A DNA stretch of 60,000 bases from NCBI RefSeq assembly GCF_963678635.1, contig NC_087063.1, positions 74,919,617 through 74,979,616 on the forward strand. The letters run 5' to 3'. The DNA is from Symsagittifera roscoffensis (Eukaryota; Xenacoelomorpha; Acoela; Convolutidae). Under the pieces are notes generated by a model. It made no database searches and was not told the origin of the DNA. It worked only from the letters and a program-made list of their open reading frames with translations. The position numbers were made by a program, and so were the translations under genes. Position 1 is the first letter of the stretch. The number at the start of each line of letters is the position of its first letter. Positions 47,715 through 59,458 of the stretch are shown here, one piece after another.

Positions 47715-50700
47715 TTACGGTTTATTTTCGTGAATTTGCTGAAAAATGAATGTAGGCTGGGCTGGTAAGGTTCCGCTGTGTATAATCACTGGAATGGGTA
47801 GTAAAGACTGCTGTTGCAACATTGCATTACTAGTAGTCGGCTGTTGTTGCATTGCAAACTGGCCTGCAGGGGTAACCGCGCAACTTCCATTGGGTAATAA
47901 GACTGCACCCGAGCAAGGCAATTGACCAGGATGACCTGCTGGAGTTGCCAACACTTGTTCTGTTAACTGTTGATGCGCAGGATGGAACCGCGTAACAATC
48001 GAGTTAGCATCCGGTAACCCAGTTCTCGGAGTTCCGTCATTTGGAATAGGGTTCGAGTTCATCTGCGGAGCGGGCATCGGTGGTGGTGGGGGAGGGGGTG
48101 GCGACTCTACGCGGTGACGTTTCTTCCTTTTCTTTTTTACAGTCAAAGAGGCTATCTGAGTCGCGTCTACAAATGCCGATTCGTTCAAACTTCCTTCTAA
48201 ATTCTCGTCTGGAATCAAACTATCCAATTCGTCGAATTTACTTTCTTTCTCTGAAACCTCTACATTCAATGTTTCTAGATCAACCTGATCTGCATTTGAA
48301 TTCTCTGTAAATGATTCAACTAGTTGGTTCAGTTCTGCTATGTGGTGATTTTCAATGTTCGATGAATAATGTTTCGGAGTTGATGCCTTGTAGGCTCTCA
48401 TCACTCCTGCTATAATTGGACTTCTTTCGAGGTCACTGCAACTCCCACTTTTTCCCACTGATTCTTGCTCTTCTGCTAGTTCTCGTCTCAGATTTTCGAT
48501 TCCGTCTACTCCTGTATTCCGGAACTTCAGCTTTTCTAATTCTCGTTTAAGATTTTCATGGATTATTTTCTTTCGCTCCTGTAAAGATTGCGGTTCTCTG
48601 TGACCTGGTTTAACATTGTTTTTGTTTTTTATTGCTTCAAGCGGCATGAGAAGGACCTTATCATTGCTATCTTCTTGTACTTTTGCTTCTGGGGTTTTGG
48701 TTTCGATAAAAGGCGTTCGAGTTGGCGTTCTAATATCACGAAAATCTTCGACTCTATCAAACTCTTCAGTGTCATTATGGCGTCGCTTTTTATACTCGGA
48801 AAGTGACATTTTCTTCTTCATCGAAACAGGAGGCTCAAAAAAGACGTTATCAAATGAGTCTGAGATGTTGTTGTTCTCTGTTACTTCATAGCTTTCTGAT
48901 ATTTTATGAGCTCTAACTTTAATATGGTTTGCTGGTTTAGAAGGCTGGTCTATTGCGATCGACTCGGTCTTCTCTGTTGATTTTATAGCCTTTTGAAGCC
49001 ATCTTTTCTTAGCTGATGTTATGTAGGAATCTTTGATAGATGTCTTCACTGGAGTATCGTTGATCACAATTTCTTCATGTTTAGTAATCAGTTGATCATC
49101 ACCACATGATTTAGTTTTCCTAAGATTGTTCGCATTTTCGTCATTCGCTACATGTGCAGCAGCTGTTTCCACTTTCTCTTGTGCTTGTTCGTTGATCCAT
49201 TCATTTAGAAACATTTTCTTCATTTTGATACACTTCAACGCACCAGTCACTGGTTTTTCTTCAATTTTGGGATCGATTTCTTTGACCTTGTTTAATTGAG
49301 GAATTATTGTCTCCTCAACCTCTTTAGTTTCCTTAACCAGATTGCCTCTGGTCAAGTACTTCGATTTCGGAGCAGCAGCGTATCTGTGATGATATTTAGC
49401 AAGCACAAGATCCGAGCTGGATTTACCACTACTTTTCACTTTCATGTTTCTTAGATTCGCTCCCTTACAAGCATTTCCTCTTCGTCGGTTGGTTATTCTG
49501 CCTTTCCCCTTTACGCCTGCTTTTCTATTCTCTTTCGATGTTTGCAATTGTGGTTCATTTGTTTTGCTATCTGGTAAGGATTTTATTTCTGGGCTCGAAC
49601 CACTCTTTTCAAGTTTAGTTGTCGGATTCGTTTCAACATCTGATTCTTCACTGGAATCGGAACTCGAAGAACTACTACTGTCGCTATCCGAATCGGATTC
49701 CTCGCTACTTTCTTCGGTCTTCAATTCAAGTTTGGGCTCTGTTTTTACGACTGTTTCTGATGCCGAAGATATTTCACTTCCAACACAATTATCCATCTCG
49801 TTCGAGGTAACTTGATTAACAGCTATCTCTGCTTCCATTTTAATTTCATTGGTTCCTTGTTCAATTTCAAATTCGGTCATTTTGAGGTCTTTTTGCAAAT
49901 CGATTGGCGTTTTTACAGGTTTTTCATCGTTATCCGTACTTGATATTGAAAAATCTTTACTTCTTCGTTTTTTGAAATGCAGATCCTTAAACTCGATGTT
50001 CAATGTTGCTTCATTGTCATCTTCCAACTTGACTCCGTCATTGGAATTTACAAACTCAGAAACTGAGGAAACCACAACAGACGTTTCGTTTCCATGAAAT
50101 AATTTGTCATCCTCGCTGGAACTATTTGCACTAAATTGGGTTTCTATATTGCATTCATTAACTTCTGTTGTTGATGAAACAACATTTTCGTCTTCAACTT
50201 TCACTGTAACTTCTTTTCGCTTCTCTTTCCGTTCCATCTTTTCTATCATCTTCATGTAATGCTGCATCTTCTTTTCCTCTCGTGACAATTTGGCGGACGG
50301 TTTGCTCGAGGTTCCCACAGTTTTTTCTTTAATAGATGTTCGTCTTTTTTTGGTTTTTGGTGACCCAGATTCAAGGTTGCATTCTTTAACTTCTGGCTTG
50401 AATTCTTGTTCCGAATCAATTCTGTTCAAGTTCCAATTGATGTTTCCGTAAACTTTAGTGGTTGAATCAGGAGACACTGATTGAACCTTGTCAGCCCGCT
50501 GATCGGAACTAGAAGTGAGTTTTCTCTTGCGCGACTTCGGCGTTGACTTTTTGGGCGTGCTATCAGCGCTGGAAGAAATCGTGCTTTCGTCGTTTATTTC
50601 GTTTGAAACTTGAGGTTTTGTCAATTCCATAGACTTTTCTTTATACATGGCGACCGTTATTGGCTCATGGTTTTTAATTTTTCTCTTGGCAATCAAATAC

Positions 50701-51286
50701 ATTTGCAGACTATTGTCAACAAGGTGAGCGTAAATCACTGCATTCGGGCTTGTCGATCTTGCCGCCAATTGCACATCTTGTTCGACATTTGTGGCATGTT
50801 CATCGTCGTTTAATAAAAACCCTTTAGGTAACTTGATCTTTTGGGGTTCAGTTTGGAGCAGATTGCTTTGCGATCCAAAAAACTCCTTCCAGTAATTGCC
50901 AAATTTTTTGCAGAACATCAGAATGTCGCCACATGCGATACGTCGTCCAGCGATAAGCACGGGCACATCGTTAAGAGAAGAAACTAAGCAAGACGAAAAA
51001 TTATCCAACGAAACATTCGAATTCTGTTCTGAATAAGAATGATCGGAAACACTCGGCGTGCTTCGCTTCACAGTTTTATTTACATCATCGCCATCTGTAG
51101 CCGATGAACCCCGGGGAAGGCAGTAGGAATGGTCGTCGTAACGCAGACCAAGAAAGTTCGGCTTAGGTAGCAGTACGGCTTTACTGATCGTCTCCGTCAG
51201 GGTTAACTCATCTGTGGCCGCCTTTAGGCTGACGGCTTTTGCCAAGATCTCGAGACTAATCATAATTTTCCTCCAGATCAAGCCAT
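47715..51286 (-). CDS. KMT2E/SETD5 (UpSET)-like chromatin protein, no PHD finger visible
   Basis: A single large exon has a splice acceptor (CTTTCAG) just before 51286. The first in-frame ATG after it is at 51263, giving 1182 aa. Family motifs: LGLRYDDHSYCLP (38-50), like the N-terminal GLPYADHNYG of KMT2E; STSPNAVIYAHLVDN (about 170-184) and the following segment, like the end of the SET domain; LSREEKKMQHYMKMIEKMER (about 325-344), like the LSREERKMEAIM helix; and AKKRWLQKAI and KMSLSEYKKRR further on. The tail is Pro/Gln-rich. UpSET/KMT2E/SETD5 proteins bind chromatin near promoters and recruit deacetylase complexes. The region between the first two motifs has no Cys/His cluster, so the PHD finger is missing, and most of the SET fold is not recognisable. 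Upstream non-coding exons would lie to the right. The long acidic/Ser-rich middle looks disordered. Confidence 0.72.
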
Positions 51287-51479
51287 CTGAAAGATTGCAC
51301 TTTATTTGAACTTTTATGTAGATATTAGTCTGTAGAAAGGCAAAGTGGAGCTTCGCATTCATTGCGAGACAAAAATACCAGTTAACTGTGAAAAAAAATC
51401 TAATAGACAACTGCTTTAGTTCCCTAAGATTTAAAAAAAATTGGTAATCAGGGGTTCAAAACTATCATAGTAACCGAGG

Positions 51480-52333
51480 TTACAGTCAGGAGTCCCTTCA
51501 TCACGTATTCCAGTCAAAATCTGTAACATTCGCCCGGAAGATACATATCGACGGAAAATAAAACTAAGTCCTAAGACGACTGGCTAACGTCTAAACAGAG
51601 CTTTACATGCTTTTAACCGTCTCTATCAAGCCAGTACTTTCGGTGGTCTTTCTAACATCGGGTCGACAAAAACGTTACTGCTTTCGGCTTCGGTCAAAAC
51701 ACTCAAATTAACTTAATTACATGCAGAAATAGTGAGCTCATGGCTGGGTCTCAGTATCCCCAGACCACGAGGTCACTCCTAAAATCAGGGCTACTACTAT
51801 TTATTGAATTATTATTGTTTTTGTTCAGTAGATAAAAATCATCATCTCCATCGAAGATGGATCAACCCTTTCCCCCAACTCCTAGCTTCTCATCTTAGCA
51901 GAATGAATTCAGATGTTAATTAAATTCAACTCAGGACATAATAGGGAAGCTAAAAGTTTATATAAAACACTAACAGTTCCAGTCCCGAGACCCCTCCGGA
52001 TTCTTGAATCCGGGGAAATAAGACTCTTATTCTCCTTCCGGAAGGCTGGTTTTCCACCCTTCACCGTTGTTCGCAACGGCCTTGCAACTATTGTAGCGAC
52101 ACAATAGTTGCAACTCGGAACGGTCTCTGCTACTTCTGCTTTTCTCCGATTCTGATTCTCAATTTTCTCGTTGTTATCGTCGTCGCAAATTTCAAAATAC
52201 CAGAATATCCCGACCTTCACTAATCGTCCCAATAACGTTGTTAATCGTTTGAAACCGTCAATTCGGAAGGTTCGCTGCTAAAATTCCAAATCTGCTGAAT
52301 TTGCAATTTGGTCCATTCTGGTCGAATGTCACA
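51480..52333 (-). mobile_element. LTR-retrotransposon 5' end, minus-oriented partial copy
   Basis: This is the reverse-complement partner of about 52362-53290. Shared blocks in inverted order include TGTGACATTCGACCAGAAT, the ACGGTGAA region, GATCCATCTTCGATGGAG, GAGTGACCTCGTGGTCTGG and CCGTCGATATGTA. Homology fades near 51480-51520. It starts with TGTGACATTC at 52333 and reads leftwards. It may be a solo LTR or a truncated element. Confidence 0.65.
52082..52113. repeat. Perfect 13-bp-arm hairpin in minus-oriented LTR copy
   Basis: TTGCAACTATTGT and ACAATAGTTGCAA pair around a 6-nt loop. The equivalent site in the other copy is at 52672-52703. Confidence 0.85.
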
Positions 52334-52671
52334 ATCCTTGAAATTTTCAGATATGGAAGTGTGTGACATTCGACCAGAATTGACAAAAAGACAGTTACGA
52401 AGGGCTAGCAGCTAACCTTCCGAATTAGCAGTTTTAGAGGATTAACAGTGTTATTCAGACGATTAGACAAATCGTAAAGGCTGAAGGATTCGGAAATTCT
52501 TAAATTTTAAAAATTCGAATTGTGACGTCACACCCCTGAGAAACGTCAAAAACGGCCATTTTGTAAGAAATCCAGAATAAAAACAGAACAACGAGATACG
52601 TTGCAAAAACAACTACGATAATTGAGAGAAAAACGAAACTACGACAGAGTGTTAGCAGAGATCGCTCCGAG

Positions 52672-52703
52672 TTGCAACGATTGTGTCGCTACAATCGTTG
52701 CAA
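52672..52703. repeat. Perfect 13-bp-arm hairpin in plus-oriented LTR copy
   Basis: TTGCAACGATTGT and ACAATCGTTGCAA pair around a 6-nt loop. One base pair differs from the copy at 52082, and both strands of the stem have changed together. Confidence 0.85.
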
Positions 52704-53894
52704 GGCCATTCACAACAACGGTGAATGGTGGAAACCAGCCTTCCGGAGAGGAAACAAGGGTGTTATTTCCCCGGATTCAGGAATCCGGAGGGGTCTCGAG
52801 ACTTGAACTTAAACCATTTCATGCAAACTTTTAGCTTCCCGATTATGTCTTGAATTGAGTTTATTTAACATCTGAATTCATTTTCTGACGATGAGAAGCT
52901 AGTAGTTAAGGGAAAGGGTTGATCCATCTTCGATGGAGATGATGATTTTTATCTATTGAACAAAAAAAATCATAATATAACAAATAGTAGTAGCCCTGTT
53001 TTTAGGAGTGACCTCGTGGTCTGGGTATACTGAGACCCAGCCATGAGCTCACTAATTTTGCATGTAAACAAGTTAATTTGAGTGTTTTGACCGAAGCCGA
53101 AAGCAGTAACGTTTTTGTCGACCCGATGTTAGAAAGACCACCAAAAGAACTGGCTTTGGCAGAGACGGTGAAAAGCATGTAGAGCTTTGTTTAGACGCTG
53201 GCCTAGCTCTGTTTTCCGTCGATATGTACATCCGGCCGAATGTTACATAGATGTTTTTATGGCGCTCCTGGGTGTTATTCTTTTTTAACATCATGACCGG
53301 CAGAACCGTTAACGAGCACTCCGCACCGAAAAGATGCTCATAGTAACGCTCTTAATAGGCCCTAACCGCCTGGGTGGAAGGGTAGTTCGCAACGCGGAAG
53401 CCTTCCGGATTACCGTGAATAGCTTTTTAACCTAGTTAAGACCAAAAGTTCACGTTCCAGGAAGGGTGGGGGGATCGGCCGTCCCCTCGCTCCTGAGAGG
53501 CTTGTGACAAAAAACACTTAGAGATATATAAGAAACCAAACAAAAAGTAGTATAGTACCCAAGAAAAACGAAAAACATAAAAAATAACCGAAAAAACCAA
53601 AAACAGTAAAAAAAGTAAAAAAAAATCAGTAGAAATCATCCCCCCAGACAAGATGTGATGCGACCCTCCCGTTTGTTGTTGATAGATATATTGTTAATAC
53701 AGGCAATTATATCAATCAGGATCTGTAGGGTTATTTGAGTATTTTAAGCACGTTAATCCTAATTTGCGCTCAATCCGGAAGGGTCTGCTGATTTGCGCTC
53801 AATCCGGAGGGGTCTCGGGATTAGTGAAGAAGACTGATCCGGCAAGCAGTACAAGGAGTGACAAGAGGGGGCTCAACGACAACAACAGTCGACT

Positions 53895-54445
53895 GTTGGG
53901 TATCGTTAACAAGTTTTGTATCCCTTTTGGTATAAAAAAAAAGATAGTAATCTGTGGGGGGCTTGACAGTGCTGCACTGTAGTGACCCTTCACCGAACTG
54001 CGAATTTTCGAGTTAAGCTCCTTAATTCGGATATTGAACAAACCCGGAGGGGTATAGTATTACTAGTAGTATTACTAGTATTGTTGGGTATCGTTAACAA
54101 GTTTTGTATCCCTTTTGGTATAAAAAAAAGATAGTAATCTGTGGGGGGCTTGACAGTGCTGCACTGTAGTGACCCTTCAACGAACTGCGAATTTTCGAGT
54201 TAAGCTCCTTAATTCGGATATTGAACAAACCCGGAGGGGTATAGTATTACTAGTAGTATTACTAGTATTGTTGGGTATCGTTAACAAGTTTTGTATCCCT
54301 TTTGGTATAAAAAAAAGATAGTAATCTGTGGGGGGCTTGACAGTGCTGCACTGTAGTGACCCTTCAACGAACTGCGAATTTTCGAGTGAAGCTCCTTAAT
54401 TCGGATATTGAACAAACCCGGAGGGGTATAGTATTACTAGTATTA
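53895..54445 (+). repeat. 187-bp tandem repeat, about 3 copies
   Basis: Copies start at 53895, 54083 and 54270 (GTTGGGTATCGTTAACAAG). Each contains the hairpin-like ACAGTGCTGCACTGT and ends with CCCGGAGGGGTATAGTATTA. They differ by only a few bases. The first begins after unrelated sequence. Confidence 0.95.
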
Positions 54446-54449
54446 TTAC

Positions 54450-55539
54450 TTATACAGCCTATATTAATACTCCTATTTCGTTTTTCAGTGAAAAACACGA
54501 TAAGCAGACCGGTTTTTAAGGTCAAATTAGCGATATTTTGATCCCCCCACAAATCGCGATTTTTGAGATATCGATATTTTTTGAAACGGAAAAAAAGAGC
54601 TAAATTAGTGAGTTACATCGTAACTGTGCTAGTTTATTAGATATAACCGGTTGAGTTTAGTTCAGAAGTGGTTGGAACTATTTTGGTACCAAAAATCGAA
54701 TTTTCGTGATTTTTGGAAAAACAGAACACTATAAAATAAAAAAATTTTATGAAATTTTTGAGTTAGGACAGTAAAAATAGTTGTTCGGACAACGTCCACG
54801 AGTGAATCGACAGTTTTTAAAACCCGTATGCCGATAACCTTCCGTGTTAAAATCGAACTTAACGTGTTTGATTTAGTGGATTCATCAATCCGGAGAGTTC
54901 CAAATAGCATAGTTTTTCGCAAATTTTTTCAGCTAGAGCGTTTTAGATCGGGTTTCTTTTTGCAGTGAACTAGAAGAGTATAGGCCTTCTGAGCTCGGAT
55001 CAGTAATTTTTAGGTCGAAAAGAACTGAATTGCGGAAAAAGTTAGGCGGAACCTATAAGAGAGAAATTTTTTGACTTTAGAAAAAAGACGTTTTGATTAA
55101 TAACTTTGGAACTACTGGACCGATCCAGTTGATCTTGGTACCATTAGATCAGAAATTAGCTGAGCTTACTAATAAAATAATCAATTATTCAAAAAAATAG
55201 GGGGTGAAATTTTTTTAGGGTTGTTTTTAGCAAACTCACCAATTCGGGAAGGTAGACCCTTCACGTTTTATAAAAAAATTTTGGAAAGCCCTTACACCCC
55301 TATCAAAAGGTAGTGACGGTCAAATAAGGCAATTTTAAGCTGTTCTAGAAGAAAAGGTGAGGCTAAAGGCGCCAGAAAACTTTAGTCGAGCTGAAATTAG
55401 GCTAGCGATAAGACCCTTCACCGTTAGGGTGAATAGTCGAATAAGAGGCTTAACTTCAATCCGGAAGGGTCTTGGGAAGGACGACACGCCCTTCCTAGTT
55501 GATTAAAACAGCATAATAGAATCGGAGAACGTATCCAGA
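54450..55539. other. Element leader, unassigned
   Basis: Non-coding sequence lies between the 187-bp repeats and the motif array. No open frame, RNA or repeat was recognised apart from isolated GGAAGGGTC and CCCTTCACCGTT motifs also seen in the LTR region. Confidence 0.4.
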
Positions 55540-55835
55540 GGGGTATCGGTTGAAAATTTAGAAAGCCTCTGAGAAGCTATCTTTACAAAACCGGAGGGGT
55601 CCCAATCCGGAGGGGTCTAAATTTTTACAAATACGGAGGGGTCCCAATCCGGAGGGGTCTAAATTTTTACAAAACAGGAGGGGTCCCAATCCGGAGGGGT
55701 CGCAATTTTACCATATCGGAGGGGTCCGATTGTTGTCAATCCGGAGGGTTCCCAATTTTGCCAATCCGGAGGAGTTCCAAATTTTGCCAATCCGGAGGGG
55801 TCTGATTTTTGTCAATCCGGAGGGGTATTATTTTG
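55540..55835 (+). promoter_or_regulatory. CCGGAGGGGTC motif array in element leader
   Basis: At least eleven copies of (T)CCGGAGGGGTC, some with one change, lie in about 250 bp, separated by AT-rich spacers such as TAAATTTTTACAAA. Single copies occur earlier at about 51988 (reverse), 52787, 53777, 53797, 54044, 54231, 54418 and 55452. The regular spacing and conserved core suggest a protein-binding array. That function is inferred only. Confidence 0.6.
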
Positions 55836-56587
55836 TCAAAACTTAAGAAGACAACAGAATAAAAATTAGTTAAAGGTATTAGGTTATTAAGAGATAGGCT
55901 GGGAACCAGTGACTGCACTGGTAACTTGCCTTTTGTAAAAGACAGAATCAAAACAAAGCAGGTCTAAACTCGGACATTCGCGACACTAAGTCTAAATTGA
56001 TCAAGAGTGTGTAACTCATTAGTGTGGACTGAAATTCAAAACATTTTTGAGAAAAAATTGCCCTGAGGATTTTAGTAGGTCTAGCTCGGGCAGTCCGAAG
56101 GCAGATAGGTAACACAGGACTCGGTGGGTGCAATAGACGCCCACTTGAGAAAACTACTGCCTTCAGGCTTTGTCTGTTTGGTGCAGCACCAAGCAGGGAA
56201 AGCTCTTTCTTTATATACAAGTTCGACTATTGTACTGCCACCAACTAAAAGTACAAAACACATACGTTTTTCATACAAATATTCTTATTTGGTTATTTCT
56301 GGTTTTAAATCAATAATATTTGTGCTTGATTGGGTAGTGAGAACACTATCTTTTAAATAGACTGATATCATCATACTGTGCTAGCTTCACATCTTACAAC
56401 TAATAATCGATTATTGTGAATAAATTGTATATACGCTATACCGTGATAACACACAAGGATTCGTGGTCACTATTTAATAGATACTTTTGGAATTTATTGT
56501 GTTGTGTTATTATTATCAGTAGTCAGATCAAAAGGTTACTAGCAATCGAATTGAGTGTATAGGTAGTAAGAAGTTAGTAAATTGAAT
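55836..56587. other. Element leader between motif array and gag
   Basis: It contains a short self-complementary TTGGTGCAGCACCAAG at 56178. No primer-binding site could be assigned. No gene was recognised. Confidence 0.4.
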
Positions 56588-58153
56588 ATGAGTCTAGACA
56601 ACTCAAGGATACCTAAACTAGGTGATAGCTCCAGGAAATTCATACCTGAGAAACAGAGAAGAGCAATGACCGACCCTTTTGTGGAAAGGATCACACGAAT
56701 CCGGACCGACAATGGGGAGACGGTTTCAGGCAAAATGGTTGAGACCAGGAGTCAAAAGTCCTCAGAAGAGCGAAAAGCAATGCTAGAAGTGGAGGTCCAT
56801 CCGGACCAGGCCATGGATGAGAATCAGGAAATACATGGACCGGAGGGGAGAGGAAACAGAAGGCTGGCGAGTGAATCTACTCCGGTAGAACAAGGCCAAG
56901 ATTTTGCCACTTCCACCGGGACACGGGACCGAGAGGAGATGTCGGAACTGTCTGACATCTCTACTGAAATTGTGGCAACTAGAAAATTTCCCACAGACAA
57001 CACCATGATGGCAGGCGTGACGGAGAAACAGGCAACATCCTCATCGTTTTCAGAAAGAGTGAAGAAAACTTTTGGAAACATCTTTCCATTCACCATGGGA
57101 GTGGGTACAGGCGATGAAGGTGAATCCCAGGAAGAAGAAGAGGACGATGAAGAGCAAGCTGACTTTGGATCTCAAGTCAGCCTCAATAGTTCGACTCAGG
57201 AGAATGAAGCATACATCGACAGAGGGACTGGTACCATGGACCAATTTGGTGTAGTGAGGACAAAAAGCAAAACCACAAACACATCAGGCCAGTCAAGAGA
57301 CTTTGTGAGTATGAAGAACTCGGACATGCGACTTGGGGAGAATAGAAGCACAGGGCTAAGCAACGCATCGGCCGATCCAGAGGTGGATAATGAAAAGACG
57401 TCGAGGCAGAGAATCAAAGCCCGAATCTCGACCAGCACCAAGCTACCTGGGATTGACAGGGTGACGCCGCCACTTGTGACGTCATTAGTAGAAAACGGAG
57501 CATCAATTGAAGAAGCCTTGAACAATATAGTGGGCAGTATGGGAGAGCAAAATGAACAGATGTCCATAAGAATGAGTGAACTAGAGAGAGCAGTCCACGT
57601 TGAAAGAGAAAGTCTGCGGGAAGGAATAAACCGCAATAGACATGAAGTTGGTAGAAGCGAAAAACGCTTGAAGGAAAGAACGGATGAACACTTGGCGAAA
57701 AAATTGTCGCGAATGACAAGAGAAGCGGAACAAAGGGAGTTACGGTTAAGAGACGACATGGAGAAGTTAAGAACTCAACAAGAGCAGACTCTTGGGACTC
57801 TTGACACAAAGATAGGTGCGATGATGGAGAGGCGAACTCAGGCTATCGTGGACAAGTTGGACGGGCTACTAGGCAGCAGGAGTGGACCAAGAGAAGAGGA
57901 ACCGAACTCGGGAGGTCCCAGTAGGGAGCCGAGGGTGAACTTTGATGACCAACAAAGGAGGAGGACATATGGATCCACTAGAGGCAGGGGCAGTTCAGCA
58001 GGCTATGCCACAGGGGATAATAGAACATGGGCCCAAACATCAGAGGAAGTTCAATTGGCAATAGACAGACATCGAACGAACGACCGACCCAAGGCACCCA
58101 TGCGACTGGGAGAGGTGGTTCCAGGAACAGGAGTCATGCAAGCCCAGGGATGA
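56588..58153 (+). CDS. Retrotransposon gag-like N-terminal open frame
   Basis: The 521-codon frame starts from the ATG at 56588. It is acidic at first, with EEEDDEEQADF near residue 190. A charged, probable coiled-coil stretch spans roughly residues 330-435, and an Arg/Gly-rich part containing TRGRGSSAG follows. The stop at 58153 is not the end of the protein family: the +1-shifted frame continues with SHASQGRKQSDSFG and onward, so a frameshift sits near 58140. I identify it as gag by position before the zinc-knuckle part. Sequence similarity was not tested. Confidence 0.6.
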   Translation: MSLDNSRIPKLGDSSRKFIPEKQRRAMTDPFVERITRIRTDNGETVSGKMVETRSQKSSEERKAMLEVEVHPDQAMDENQEIHGPEGRGNRRLASESTPVEQGQDFATSTGTRDREEMSELSDISTEIVATRKFPTDNTMMAGVTEKQATSSSFSERVKKTFGNIFPFTMGVGTGDEGESQEEEEDDEEQADFGSQVSLNSSTQENEAYIDRGTGTMDQFGVVRTKSKTTNTSGQSRDFVSMKNSDMRLGENRSTGLSNASADPEVDNEKTSRQRIKARISTSTKLPGIDRVTPPLVTSLVENGASIEEALNNIVGSMGEQNEQMSIRMSELERAVHVERESLREGINRNRHEVGRSEKRLKERTDEHLAKKLSRMTREAEQRELRLRDDMEKLRTQQEQTLGTLDTKIGAMMERRTQAIVDKLDGLLGSRSGPREEEPNSGGPSREPRVNFDDQQRRRTYGSTRGRGSSAGYATGDNRTWAQTSEEVQLAIDRHRTNDRPKAPMRLGEVVPGTGVMQAQG

Positions 58154-59441
58154 GTCATGCGAGCCAAGGAAGAAAACAATCCGATTCGTTTGGTCAATCC
58201 GATTCACTTGGTCGGACGGAAGGGAATCGGACGGAAGGGAAGTTCCAAATTCTGAACCCTTATCAGGGGGCGAGGATACTCAGGCGGGGCATTCAAGAGA
58301 TGCTACAGCAATGGCCACAGCCTTTGAACCTCTAAAAAGGTCTTTGGAGACATTCCTGACGAGATTATCCACAACCAATGGACGCAGTGAAAAGTCCAGA
58401 AGAGTTTTTAAGAAACCAAGATGCTATAAAGACGAATCTGACGGCTGCATTGATACCTGGATAGAGATGATGAAAGTGCATTTTGAGGATGAAGACCTGT
58501 CAGAAAGGCAAGAGTGCAGTGCGCTCACCAGTAACTTGGAAGGGACAGCCCTAAACTGTGATGGCCAAAAAGCATTACCAGCGGGACACAGCTGAGAAAT
58601 TCTTCGAAATCGTGTCATACCGTTTTGGATCAAGGGTTCAGGGCACCAGGCAATGATGCGCTTCGAGAAACGGAAGCAACGAGAAGATGAGACGATAGAC
58701 AAGTTTCTAGACGATTTGGAGATGCTGAGAAGGCGCAGCCAACCGGACGAGTCAAACAGGGGATGAACCTGGCAGTTAGCCTCAAAATTCATCGATGGTG
58801 TGAAGAATGATGAACTTCGAACAATGTTAGCAACACATTACACACCACTATCAACCAATGCGCCAACAACAGAGGAGTTGAGGCTCAAGTCAATAGAATA
58901 TCTTTTATTGAAGCCTCCATCGAGATCTGGATATTACAAAAACAATTATGGCAATTTTAACAACGGACCAGCAAACCAAGGGAAAAACTGGTACAAACCG
59001 AGGGATGATATGGACAAGAGACGCTCTTGTGCCAATTGCAGTTCAACGGACCATCATGTGTCAGCATACCCAACTTACAAACACGGCATGAAAGCAATAG
59101 GCTTTAGCCTCGAGGACGAAGATGCGTCAGAGGTCAATCATGAAGATTTCATGAGAGGAGTAATTGCAAAATTCGGCCCGAGGTGTTTCTTTTGCACTTT
59201 GGAAGGTCATTTTAAATCGGATTGTCCGCAATTCTGGGATGCTGTAGCAGACATCAAGCATCCAAGGCATGAGGAAGCTTTATCGGGTGTGAAAGCCAGC
59301 AAGGCTTGCCTATTGAGTGAGGCGGAGGCGCGCAGAAAAGAAAAACCGCAAGAGCTGGCAACGAAGAAAATGCAAGCGGTAACAGAAGAGACATGTGAAC
59401 CGGAACCGGTGACTGCGGCGGACGACTTCAAGATTGATTAA
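58154..59441 (+). pseudogene. Decayed gag C-terminal part with zinc-knuckle cysteines
   Basis: Coding similarity jumps between frames. One frame carries 58154-58335, another about 58400-58560, and further shifts or stops lie near 58560, 58650, 58757 and 58775, before a long open stretch at 58800-59441. The last stretch has Cys-rich segments CANCSSTDHHVSAY and CFFCTLEGHFKSDC. The second is a CCHC knuckle (C-x2-C-x4-H-x4-C), as in nucleocapsid domains. The first has the wrong residue where its last Cys should be. At least four disruptions mean the protein cannot be made intact from this copy. Confidence 0.75.
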
Positions 59442-59458
59442 AGGGCAGCCGCGAGGGA

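Noticed and set aside
51264-51410. 49-residue N-terminal extension of the KMT2E/SETD5-like frame
   Set aside because: It lies upstream of a strong splice acceptor and overlaps a SINE-core copy, so it is intron read-through.
57196-57809. Minus-strand open frames under the gag-like gene
   Set aside because: Antisense shadows of the plus-strand gag frame, with no independent evidence.
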